64,000 nt of DNA from G963677445 sp963677445. GTDB taxonomy: Bacteria > Bacteroidota > Ignavibacteria > Ignavibacteriales > Melioribacteraceae. Shown here piece after piece: positions 45,653 through 54,180 of the stretch. How positions within the stretch are numbered: the stretch's first letter is position 1; each line of letters starts with the position of its first letter. Made by a program: the position numbers and the translations under genes. The stretch covers positions 124,001-188,000 of the forward strand of contig CAXXGF010000038.1 in the NCBI GenBank assembly GCA_963677445.2, written 5' to 3'. A model generated the notes under the pieces. It did no database searches and was not told where the DNA came from. It saw nothing but the letters and a program-made list of their open reading frames with translations.

Positions 45653-45745
45653 GATCCGCCGCGTCGGACAGGCAAGCAGAAAATAGCCCCGCAATTTATT
45701 GTGGGGTAAATGGGTAACGTACAATCAAAAAAGTCCCTTCAGGGA
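45653..45745. repeat. 91-bp palindromic insertion inside array B
   Basis: Third unit only. The insert lies between two copies of AGTCCC(G/T)(C/T)CAGGGA (45641-45654 and 45732-45745), so the boundary hairpin is duplicated. It contains a hairpin CCCCGCAAT / ATTGTGGGG and a GCCGCGTCGGACAGGC stretch. It looks like a REP-like unit inserted at or copied into a hairpin site. Confidence 0.75.
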
Positions 45746-45899
45746 CGACAGAGACAACTTTTCATCCTCTAAAATAGAAAGTCTTTTTTATTTTTTGCTC
45801 GATGAATGAGAAATACTGTTTATATTGAAAGCTTGGGATAGGATAATTTGCGATGAACTTCCACGATTTCATTTTACGAGGGGTAAAGAGTTCTGAAAT

Positions 45900-46004
45900 T
45901 ATGAAGAATCAAAATGGACACCACAAAAAGAAATATTCCGGGAGGAATTTGTCAGGTTATTACTTGAGGAGGGAGTTGAATATGAAGAAAAACATTTGGA
46001 TTGA
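45900..46004 (+). pseudogene. Fossil transposase tail, copy 3
   Basis: Same 34-codon frame, ending at TGA 46002-46004. Upstream spacing differs because of the 91-bp insert. After this copy the array continues to 46643 without a fourth tail. Confidence 0.75.
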
Positions 46005-46643
46005 GAGGCAATGTTAACATTCATCCCTTGCGGGTTCGTACACAAAGTAAATGTTGTACATTTTTTCCACTCCGCCCCCACGGGGAATTCCCTGCGGAAA
46101 CACCCCGTGGTTATTCGAATTAACCCCCTTCGGGGGATTTTTGAATTATATCCAGATTCCGAATTATTCGATATTTTATTGATAATTTCGAAAAAGGTTG
46201 AACTTTCAACTTCGTAATGTCCCCGAAGGGGGCAAAGCCTGATAACCACGGGCAGCCTCGACAGAGACGGCCCGTGGGTACCAACCGGAGAAAACGACAA
46301 CATGTCCCGAGGAGGGATGCAAATAGGCAGTTCGGTTGAGGAAACTTTACAAAATCCCCTTCCGGTAAATATGAAATCATTGAGTTTCAGAACTCCTGAT
46401 CCCGGCTATAAAAAACAATAACTTACATGGATTCATTCGAGAAATAAAATCACGGGATAAAAGTCTGGAAAAAAGTCCCGTCAGGGAGGACAGAGACAAC
46501 TTTTCATCCTTGAAAATGGAACATCTATTTTATTGTTTTTTCGCTAAATGAGAAATACTGTTTATATTGAGAGCTTGGGATATGATAATTCGCGATGAAC
46601 TTCCACGATTTCATTTTACGAGGGGTAAGGAGTTCTGAGTTTA

Positions 46644-47109
46644 GGGCGACCAGATTTTTATAATATATCACTTTATCCCGGTTGTTTGTCGTTTTAATCC
46701 ATTTATTCTGCCATCAGCAATATTGCCCCGTTTGAATATGGTTTATTGGGTTTATTGCCGGTTTGTCACTTCCGCTGCCAAAGAACCCCAGTTTAGGAAA
46801 ACGCTAAATTACAAATTTAACAGCGACAATTATATAAATTGCGGCCTGTGGAAATCTCATTAACAATGAGTGATCGGAATCTTCTCCCCTTGAGATTCAA
46901 GGGAATGTCGGTTGGGATTCGATCAGCCTTGAGCAGAATATAATCTTTTGAAAAGTTATATCATTGGAAATAAATGGGAAAGAGAATTTGAGATATTACC
47001 ATGCAAATTCTAAACGGAATCAAAAAAACTTTGGAAAAATGCGCGTTGACAATTATTCAAATTAAAGGCGCGCAAATAGCGCGCCCACGGAATATTTTGG
47101 TTATACAAT
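46644..47109. other. Intergenic region between array B and T9SS gene
   Basis: About 465 bp. No coding frame of note. It includes an AT-rich stretch with a few short inverted repeats, and at the right end the terminator hairpin described next. Some of it may be decayed repeat sequence, but it does not match the 742-bp unit. Confidence 0.5.
47061..47085 (-). terminator. Terminator of first T9SS cargo gene
   Basis: Hairpin GGCGCGC / GCGCGCC with loop AAATA, with an AT-rich run on the left that reads as T-rich for leftward transcription. Confidence 0.65.
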
Positions 47110-48051
47110 CTATTTGAGATACAACATTTTTTTACTCAACCTGGTATCCCCGCTTCTTAGCTCATATATGTATATACCTGAAGAGAGGTTTTCAGCGGAA
47201 TACAACACTTTATACACTCCCGCGTTTTGATAATCTTTAACAAGTGTTCCAACCTCAGCGCCGGTGATATCATAAATTTTTAATTCCACCCTACCTGATT
47301 TCGGTAAAGAATACATGATACTGGTTGAAGGATTAAATGGATTCGGATAATTTTGTTCAAGATAATATTTTTCCGGTATACCAGGTACATTTTCTATCAT
47401 TTTTGAGGGGGGGTTAGTGGGAAGGCGTCCTCTGCCTCCGCCAAATTTGGAGAGGTGCAGAGCGCGGAACTGCACTGTATCCGCTTCATTGATTGTCTGA
47501 ATTCCCGTTGAATCATATCCGCCATTTATAATGTATCTGAAACCGAGTGAATCAGGCTCCATGCCAAGAGTGTCTAATCCGGCAAGGAAAGCCTCATGTT
47601 TCGGTATGGCAAAATGAATATACTTGCCCGGAGCAAAATTATAATCACCGGGAACCAGGATTGAATCTGGCATTGTATATACTTCAATGGTTAAATAGAG
47701 AAACAACTGGTGTCCATGGGTGATTTCAGGCCAGCCGGTTGCATTGTCCAATCCATCTAAAGTTATATCAAGGAAAATATTTTCATCAATAGCCCCGTTA
47801 TCCATCCAGAATGCGCTTTTTTCAATGGAATCGTAAAAATCATTAAATTCGTTTAAGGGACTTACCAGAGAATCAACCGGAATAATATACTTTTCACCCT
47901 CAAGGAATATCCCCTGCTCCAGAGTCAGCTTTAAATGATTTGATCCATCTTTATACCGCATGGCCAGTTTATAACTGATTGTATCCTGCTGCGCGAAGAA
48001 CTCCGCGGCGAATAATAAAAAACACAAGAATAAATATTTTGCCATCTCCAT
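47110..48051 (-). CDS. Secreted T9SS cargo protein (paralog family member 1)
   Basis: A 313-aa protein: signal peptide (residues 1-20, ends FFAQQ), an unrecognised beta-rich domain (residues ~22-215) and a C-terminal T9SS sorting domain (YLEQNYPNPFNPSTSIMYS to the final L-Y-L-K). Conserved family landmarks in the N-domain: 'D-T-(I/V)-(S/N)-Y-K-L', 'SAFWMDNGAIDENIFLDITL' with a similar stretch in its paralogs, and 'G-I-Q-T-I-N-E-A-D-T-V-Q-F-R-A-L-H-L-S-K-F-G-G-G-R-G'. The T9SS domain should send it to the surface. ATG 48051 has AGGAG before it. Most similar in both halves to the protein at 54181. Confidence 0.85.
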   Translation of the reverse strand: MEMAKYLFLCFLLFAAEFFAQQDTISYKLAMRYKDGSNHLKLTLEQGIFLEGEKYIIPVDSLVSPLNEFNDFYDSIEKSAFWMDNGAIDENIFLDITLDGLDNATGWPEITHGHQLFLYLTIEVYTMPDSILVPGDYNFAPGKYIHFAIPKHEAFLAGLDTLGMEPDSLGFRYIINGGYDSTGIQTINEADTVQFRALHLSKFGGGRGRLPTNPPSKMIENVPGIPEKYYLEQNYPNPFNPSTSIMYSLPKSGRVELKIYDITGAEVGTLVKDYQNAGVYKVLYSAENLSSGIYIYELRSGDTRLSKKMLYLK

Positions 48052-48175
48052 TCTTTCTCCTGTAAATTACGAGTCAATGTTTATCAAATATGATGTTTTT
48101 ATAAGTTAATGTTTTATTCTGTTGTAATCAATGCAATTAATGATTGAGTCAGGTAATCTGTGATAAAGTATCTCT

Positions 48176-49099
48176 TTATTTTAACAGGATCATTTTTTTA
48201 ATCATTCGGTAACTTTCCGCCTCAAGCTCATAAAAATATAGCCCTGAAGAGAGGTTTCCCCCGCTAAATATAACCTCGTGGCTGCCTTTCCTTTCAAATC
48301 CATCTGCCAGTGTTTCCACAAGTTCTCCCATGACATTATACACCCGAAGTTTTACAAAACCATTCCGCGGCAGATCATATACAATTTTAGTTTCAGGGTT
48401 AAAGGGATTGGGGTAATTCTGATGAAGAGAATAATTATTTTCAGAAATACCCGCCCCGCTATTATCCCACATGGCGGAAACCGGATTTCCAATTCCAGCT
48501 ATTTTGCCAAAATTCTCCGCTTTAAAATAAATATAATCATTTGAATTCACAGTTGAAATGCCTTCGGAAATAAACCCCTCAGGAACGTAATAATAAAATT
48601 TCAGACTTGATTCATCCAAACCCAATTGATCGATATAATCATGAAACAAAGAATCTTTCTCCAATCTGAAATAGAAACATTTGCCATCAGGAAGATTATA
48701 ATTAAATATTGAATCCGGTTCTGCCGCGGCTATCATATCAAGACTGATAAATCGGTTATATCCAAAGAGATTTGAAGTCGTTCCGGTTTCGATATCAAGA
48801 TTGTCTAGATAAATTTCCAGCCAGATGTTTTGATCGATTGAACTACTATCCAGCCACAAACTGCCTCCAGCAGCAAAATTATAAAATTCCTGGAATACAG
48901 TCAATTGACCGGGCAAGGAATAGTCAGAAAAAATTATCGCATCTTTCTCCTTAATTGAGTCTTGTTCTGTAGTAAAACTAAATATGAGTGAATTCACGGT
49001 ATATCGCAGTATAATTTTGTACCGAATCGTATTCTCAGCGCATGCTGAGACATAGTTTAAGGTCAGCGCCAAGCTTAAAATAGTTAATAAAGCTTTCAT
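48176..49099 (-). CDS. Secreted T9SS cargo protein (paralog family member 2)
   Basis: A 307-aa protein with signal peptide (MKALLTILSLALTLNYVSA) and AAGGAG before the start. Same fold family as the neighbours: 'SLWLDSSSIDQNIWLEIYLD' in the N-domain and a T9SS domain beginning near HQNYPNPFNPETKIVY. The N-domain is divergent from the 49344 protein, but the last ~85 residues are almost identical to it, both ending in the same YRMIKKMILLK tail. Confidence 0.82.
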   Translation of the reverse strand: MKALLTILSLALTLNYVSACAENTIRYKIILRYTVNSLIFSFTTEQDSIKEKDAIIFSDYSLPGQLTVFQEFYNFAAGGSLWLDSSSIDQNIWLEIYLDNLDIETGTTSNLFGYNRFISLDMIAAAEPDSIFNYNLPDGKCFYFRLEKDSLFHDYIDQLGLDESSLKFYYYVPEGFISEGISTVNSNDYIYFKAENFGKIAGIGNPVSAMWDNSGAGISENNYSLHQNYPNPFNPETKIVYDLPRNGFVKLRVYNVMGELVETLADGFERKGSHEVIFSGGNLSSGLYFYELEAESYRMIKKMILLK

Positions 49100-49343
49100 T
49101 TCGTCTCCTTTTCAGTTGAGTACTATACTGATAACTAATCAGGATATAACAGGCTCTTAAAAAGGTCCTGCATAAAGTTTATCTTTTTTTATCAGATTGT
49201 TTTGCAACCAGATCAATTCTGAGTTTTTTTATCAATAATTAGTGTTTAATCAAATAGATTAAAAAATATCATTATAAAATGATTCTGATTTATTAGCGGA
49301 AGAAACCAACTTGTTTCATAATATCCGGGTCCCGGATAACAGA

Positions 49344-50273
49344 CTATTTTAACAGAATCATTTTTTTAATCATTCGGTAACTTTCCGCCTCAAGCTCATA
49401 AAAATACAGTCCTGAAGCGAGTTTCCCCCCGCTAAATACCGTCTCGTGGCTGCCTTTCCTTTCAAAACCATTTACCAGTGTTTCCACAAGTTCTCCCATA
49501 ACATTATACACCCGAAGTTTAACAAAACCATTCCGCGGCAGATCATATACAATTTTAGTTTCAGGGTTAAAGGGATTGGGGTAATTCTGATGAAGTATAT
49601 AGTTTTTCTCTTCCATGTCTGAACCGGAGTTTTCTACAGAAGTTGGTTCATCACTCTGAACGCCGACAATTTCGCCAAAGCGCTCCGCTTTAAATGAGAT
49701 ATAATCAGGCATATTTTCAGTTGTTATTCCTTCATCCGTCATTCCGGTATCAGTCCTATAATAGAACTTCAGGTAAGCAGGATCAATCCCGAGTTGAGAG
49801 ATCATATTGCTAAAATCCTCATCCTTCTCAAAACGCATATTCAGGCCTCTTCCCGCGTTGAGGCTGTAATTATATGAATAAGCTGAATCAGGATCATTTG
49901 TCGCGGCAAAACACATGGAAAGAAAGGTGGTATAAGTCAAACCAACATTTGGCCATCCGGAACTTAAATCCAGATCGCATGACGTCATTTCCAGCCATAA
50001 ATTCTCATTTATGGAATTACTGTCCAGCCAGAACTGACATCCTCCCAGAAGCTCATAATAATTCTGAAATACCGCAAAACCTCCTGTTAATGTCGCTTCA
50101 GAAAATGTTAATGTATCACTTTCCCGGAAAGAACCCTCATCCAGGATTGTGCTGAAAAACACCTGTCCGACATAATATCCCATAATAAACCTGTAAGAAA
50201 CAGAATCCTGTTCACTCGCTGAAATATTACTGAATGTTACCATTAAAGTTAAAATAAGTAACAACGCTCTCAT
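49344..50273 (-). CDS. Secreted T9SS cargo protein (paralog family member 3)
   Basis: A 309-aa protein with signal peptide (MRALLLILTLMVTFSNISA). N-domain has 'QDSVSYRFIMGYYVGQVFF', 'CQFWLDSNSINENLWLEMT' and 'G-I-T-T-E-N-M-P-D-Y-I-S-F-K-A-E-R-F-G-E-I-V-G'. C-terminal T9SS domain is near identical to that of member 2 (HQNYPNPFNPETKIVYDLPR...). It is separated from member 2 by 244 bp that hold no recognised signal except AT-rich sequence. Confidence 0.83.
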   Translation of the reverse strand: MRALLLILTLMVTFSNISASEQDSVSYRFIMGYYVGQVFFSTILDEGSFRESDTLTFSEATLTGGFAVFQNYYELLGGCQFWLDSNSINENLWLEMTSCDLDLSSGWPNVGLTYTTFLSMCFAATNDPDSAYSYNYSLNAGRGLNMRFEKDEDFSNMISQLGIDPAYLKFYYRTDTGMTDEGITTENMPDYISFKAERFGEIVGVQSDEPTSVENSGSDMEEKNYILHQNYPNPFNPETKIVYDLPRNGFVKLRVYNVMGELVETLVNGFERKGSHETVFSGGKLASGLYFYELEAESYRMIKKMILLK

Positions 50274-50516
50274 GTCATCGTCTCATTTTTATTCATTTAT
50301 ATTCATTTATATTCAGGTCATGATTATCTTTTATTTATCTGAAAACCATCCCGGAATAAAAATTATTATTAGTAATTTTGTTTATTTGTTACCAGGTATT
50401 GTTTCACAAAAACACTTTAACAATATAATATATTATAGCGAAGTAATTTTGATCTGCGTCAATATTATAGGTCAAATATTTATCTTAAACACTTTTGGGT
50501 TTGCCGGGGAAGAAAT

Positions 50517-50542
50517 AAAAAAAGGGGCCGCGGGGGCCCCTT
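50517..50542 (-). terminator. Terminator of the beta-barrel protein gene
   Basis: Hairpin AAGGGGCC / GGCCCCTT with loop GCGGG region, flanked on the left by AAAAAAA, a T-run for leftward transcription, just after the stop of the gene at 50567. Confidence 0.8.
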
Positions 50543-50566
50543 CAAAAATAATAATTTATTAAACTA

Positions 50567-52006
50567 TCAGAATTTCCATCTGGAACCAATAGCCACGCCA
50601 ACATGTTTGGCGCTGTTGCCGCCGAGGAGGCTGTGCAGATCGGTTGTGGCAAGGTCAATATCAAGTATTCCAAGCTGGAACCCGAGACCGAATCCCCAGT
50701 TGAAATAATCACGTCCGCCAAAAGAAAAACCGGTTCTTATCGGCAGCCATTTTAACGGTTTTGCTTCCATACCGAGGGAAACACGCGGGCTTGTGCTGTT
50801 TCCCGGCTGATTGTTAAATCCCTGGTTGTAATCAAGAACCACAAGAAAAGGAATATTCCAGTTCAGAAGTTCATCAACATTCATCGCGACACCCAGCCTT
50901 AACGCGGTGGCCAGATTTGAAGTGAAACCGTCAACATATTGTCCTTCACCTGTAAACGCGTCGGCAAGTGAATCGACAAGGGTTTCATCATCAATTTTAT
51001 CAAGTTCAAATTCTTCGGTGCTCGCGCTGTATTCCGCGGTTTCCTGATCCCATTTAATACTTCCCATATCGGTAATTGCCAGACCAACTGAGAAAACCCT
51101 GTTTATCTGTGCAGATACACCAAAATCCACGGCAAAACCGCTTCCGGCAGCATCAGGGAAAGGTCCTATATTTTCTTCCTTGTCAGGATCTTCCTCAAAA
51201 TCATATTCCACACCGAGAGATGGAGAAAATGAAGTTCTCATCAACAGGTCGCTGGCAACTGTTATTTTGTGGTCAGCCGCGTCAGTAACCATGGTTGTGT
51301 TGCTCTGCTCAAGGCTGGCATAAGCAAATCCCTGAACCATTTTCAAAGATATACCCGCATTAAGGTTTCTGAAAAGTCCCTTTGTCAGATAGCTGAAATC
51401 ACGGGCATAACTGAGTGAATAATCTCTGAGGTACCAGGCTTTCAGTTCCGTATCACTAAGATCATAAACCTGCCCGGGCACATTGCCGTCAATAAAATTG
51501 ACCAGGTCTTCAGGTATTGAGGAATAAACTGAACTCCGGTCGCTGATAGAAAAGGCAAAGGCGCCGATTTCCGGTTTAGTGTAGAGAGTAAGGGTAAGAA
51601 GATTTACCGATATATCTGAATAAATTCCGGTTCCGCCGTCGAAGAAAAGATTTTTAAACCTGGTTTTATCATCATCTGTCCAGGTCCTTCCAACCATATC
51701 GCCGGTTGCCGGGTCTTTAACTCCGCCGAAAAAATAATCAAATTCGTCAATAGTCAGAAAGTCTGTTCCGCCATAAGCTATAAAATTAGGCAGCGGAAGC
51801 ACTGTAGAAAGTTCAATATTGTGTTTTTGCGGAAAGGCAAGGTTTGCCGGGTTTTTTCCGATAGCATAAGCTCCGCGGGAAGTTACTGTATATGATTTTC
51901 CCATGGCAATTGAACGCGCATCCCAGGCGCTTACTGATCCTCCACCCTGGGCCTGCAGCTCAACTATCAGAAATAAAAATAACAATAATATATTTATATA
52001 TTTCAT
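50567..52006 (-). CDS. Outer membrane beta-barrel protein (PorV/FadL-like, DUF5723-type)
   Basis: A 479-aa protein with signal peptide (ends VELQAQ). The mature start 'A-W-D-A-R-S-I-A-M-G-K-S-Y-T-V-T-S-R-G-A-Y-A-I-G-K-N-P-A-N-L' is the usual opening of this barrel family. Many alternating aromatic strands follow and the last residue is Phe (GSRWKF), as expected for an outer-membrane barrel. Function unknown; related proteins serve in T9SS (PorV) or as porins for hydrophobic molecules. The lipoprotein gene at 52022 ends 15 bp upstream of it, so the two are likely one unit. Confidence 0.78.
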   Translation of the reverse strand: MKYINILLLFLFLIVELQAQGGGSVSAWDARSIAMGKSYTVTSRGAYAIGKNPANLAFPQKHNIELSTVLPLPNFIAYGGTDFLTIDEFDYFFGGVKDPATGDMVGRTWTDDDKTRFKNLFFDGGTGIYSDISVNLLTLTLYTKPEIGAFAFSISDRSSVYSSIPEDLVNFIDGNVPGQVYDLSDTELKAWYLRDYSLSYARDFSYLTKGLFRNLNAGISLKMVQGFAYASLEQSNTTMVTDAADHKITVASDLLMRTSFSPSLGVEYDFEEDPDKEENIGPFPDAAGSGFAVDFGVSAQINRVFSVGLAITDMGSIKWDQETAEYSASTEEFELDKIDDETLVDSLADAFTGEGQYVDGFTSNLATALRLGVAMNVDELLNWNIPFLVVLDYNQGFNNQPGNSTSPRVSLGMEAKPLKWLPIRTGFSFGGRDYFNWGFGLGFQLGILDIDLATTDLHSLLGGNSAKHVGVAIGSRWKF

Positions 52007-52021
52007 TTTTTATCTCCGGTT

Positions 52022-54076
52022 TTAGAGTTCAAGATTATAGCTGGCTGTAGCATATACTTTGAAGTAGATCTTATCGGTCGTTTTAAATTTGACCGGCGTA
52101 TCACTTCCTGCGGGAGGGGTCATCAGCTCAATTTCAATCGCGAGTTTCGGCTGACCCAGAAACTTTTTAATTTCATCGCCGAATAATTCTATTTCCTGCA
52201 CAGTTGATCCGGCAGAAATTACATTGCCTTCAGCATCAACTTCGGGTGCGTTAACAAGAATAGCCTGCTCGTTATGTGGTAAAAGCGGTCTGGGAGGGAC
52301 CTCAAGTGTAACGTTACCAAATTCATCAAGCACTTTTCCTGTAAAACGAATGCCAACGGCAACTTCATTTACCAGTTCAATCGTAACTTTGCCATAATTT
52401 AAAGCTTCGATATCTTCATCATCCACATCACCTGTTTCGACATCTATTGTGTCAACAACTGTTCCCCCGATAATGCCGAGCGAAAGAGGAATTTCGATAT
52501 CATAACTGCCATAAACCGAATCATCCCTGGCGACACCGCCATCAATATAATTCGGATTTATTACAGTAGCTCCTTCAAGTGAAAAAGTTTCCGGAAAACC
52601 ACCGGAAAAACTGCTTATCAAATCATCAAGTCCATAGTCCAGCAATTCAACGCGTGTAACACCTCCGCCGGAAATAAGAATGTCATTTAACATCATCGTT
52701 TCCTGCTGAGTTGAATTGGAACCGGTCAGTTCTCCATTAAGCAGCAATTCAACATCCGCCGATGAAGCGAGATTTAAGATTATATTTGGTTCATCAAGGT
52801 TAAGCTGCTGAAATTCAAAAGTATTTGTCAAATCACCAACATCAAAATTTATTGATGTGGGCTCGATATCAAACTCAGTCGGTTTAATTCTGCCGTCAAA
52901 TGATTCGAAAGTAAGATCGGCAAAATTGATCATCACATTAATGCTGTCATTTTTATGTAGCAATACCGGAGTGGTAGATTCCAGAGTGGTAATCACAACT
53001 GAAAACTCCAGCTCATTTGTGGCAACTCCGGGAGTAAGTGTGCTTATTTCCCATCCGGAAAGGTCTTCTGCCGGAACAGCGCCATTCTGCTGAGCCTGGG
53101 CGCTTATTGTTTTTACGTAGGATGTTCCATCCGGTTTTTTCAGATTTGCAATAGTTAACTCGCCAATCATATCAACGTTCATATAGTTTGAATAAACCAG
53201 TTCGAAACTTCCTGAAGCAATTTTCGCGGTTTCAATATAAGTGGAATCATCAACCACAGCGACACTGTCTTTTGTAACAGGATCCTGCGCGGGAAGAATG
53301 GCGATTGCCCGGCGAATTGCCAGGTCGGAAAAAGCGACATTAACTATGGTTCCCGCGTCACTCGGAACCTGAACTATCTGTCCGCCGCTTCCCGGTGAAT
53401 AAATCACACCGGCATACTCCATATCCCCAAAGGCCCTTTTGCCAGCAAGGTTAAATGTTATTGTTGTATCGGCAAGGGGTTCGAGATCATACTGCTCTGT
53501 TGTCGATACAAAAACAGTCTGGTCTTCTTTGCTTCTAATTTCCATTCCTCTGATTTCAAGATCAACCGGGAGTCTGTTTTCGACATTAATTGCCAGAATT
53601 CCATCATCAAATGTAGCTGATTCAAACTGATCGATAGGCTCAAAATCGATTACGACATCACCAAGGTTCTCAGGAAATATCTGGTTGGAACCTGAGGTTA
53701 CATCCGCGGTCCAGTCCTCAACCATAATAGCGGCCTCGGTAGGTTCCGGATCATTAATTTTTACCGAACCAAGAGTCTGTGATGAAGAAGTGCTGAATCC
53801 ACTTATATTCAGATTATCCTCAACAAAGATCGTTTCGATTGTTTTCTGATCCACATAAATCAATTCCCCATATTTTGGATCAGCAGAGTCGTCGCTCCAT
53901 TGAATCTTACTCTCACCTTCCACTCCTTCCAGAAGATCATAAGTCCTGACAGTGACCGGGATATTAATCTCAATCGGAATTGTAGGACCCTGAATATCCT
54001 CCGGAATTTCTGGACAGCCTGTAAAAAGCAGTACCGAGAGAAAGAGCAGGAGAAAAATAGTACCATATCTTTTCAT
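52022..54076 (-). CDS. Large lipoprotein of unknown function
   Basis: Start placed at ATG 54076, which has GAGGATAA before it; an ATG at 54088 would put that site inside the gene. 684 aa. Lipoprotein signal LLFLSVLLFTGC (Cys20). The rest is beta-rich with many 'I-x-I/V-x-V/L' strands, and long Ig-like stretches rich in D, T and S; no catalytic motifs are seen. It probably sits on the outer membrane surface and co-works with the barrel protein downstream (15-bp gap). I do not recognise the family. Confidence 0.72.
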   Translation of the reverse strand: MKRYGTIFLLLFLSVLLFTGCPEIPEDIQGPTIPIEINIPVTVRTYDLLEGVEGESKIQWSDDSADPKYGELIYVDQKTIETIFVEDNLNISGFSTSSSQTLGSVKINDPEPTEAAIMVEDWTADVTSGSNQIFPENLGDVVIDFEPIDQFESATFDDGILAINVENRLPVDLEIRGMEIRSKEDQTVFVSTTEQYDLEPLADTTITFNLAGKRAFGDMEYAGVIYSPGSGGQIVQVPSDAGTIVNVAFSDLAIRRAIAILPAQDPVTKDSVAVVDDSTYIETAKIASGSFELVYSNYMNVDMIGELTIANLKKPDGTSYVKTISAQAQQNGAVPAEDLSGWEISTLTPGVATNELEFSVVITTLESTTPVLLHKNDSINVMINFADLTFESFDGRIKPTEFDIEPTSINFDVGDLTNTFEFQQLNLDEPNIILNLASSADVELLLNGELTGSNSTQQETMMLNDILISGGGVTRVELLDYGLDDLISSFSGGFPETFSLEGATVINPNYIDGGVARDDSVYGSYDIEIPLSLGIIGGTVVDTIDVETGDVDDEDIEALNYGKVTIELVNEVAVGIRFTGKVLDEFGNVTLEVPPRPLLPHNEQAILVNAPEVDAEGNVISAGSTVQEIELFGDEIKKFLGQPKLAIEIELMTPPAGSDTPVKFKTTDKIYFKVYATASYNLEL

Positions 54077-54104
54077 TATTATCCTCATATTGAATTATAA
54101 AATA

Positions 54105-54128
54105 AAACCGCAGAAAATTCTGCGGTTT
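54105..54128 (-). terminator. Terminator after T9SS cargo gene member 4
   Basis: Hairpin AAACCGCAG / CTGCGGTTT with loop AAAATT, flanked on the left by AATAAAA, between the stop at 54181 and the lipoprotein start at 54076. Confidence 0.72.
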
Positions 54129-54180
54129 CAAATTCTGAAAATTTCGCAAACCGCCGCGATAGCGATTTATTAAAGAAAGC

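Larger units (their letters stand above)
44078..46643. repeat. Array B: 742-bp tandem repeats with REP-like hairpins (about 3.4 units)
   Basis: The marker ATAACTTACATGGATTCATT occurs at 44101, 44843, 45585 and 46418, i.e. spacings of 742, 742 and 833 bp (the last unit carries an extra 91 bp). Units are nearly identical. Each has hairpins: AAGTCCCGCCAGGGAC, CCCCACGGGGAATTCCCTGC with CACCCCGTGG, CCCCCTTCGGGGG with TTTTT, GTCCCCGAAGGGGGC, and CCACGGGCAGC with GGCCCGTGGG. Each complete unit also has the 34-codon transposase tail listed below. The array runs from just after the priming transferase to 46643, where it stops right before what would be the fourth transposase tail. The ORFs of 68-134 codons inside the units are not supported as genes. 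Confidence 0.92.

Noticed and set aside
44324..46380. Repeated frames of 68-134 codons on both strands in array B
   Set aside because: Repeat-derived; they run through hairpins, occur in both strands at once and show no family signature. Only the 34-codon transposase tail is supported, as a fossil.
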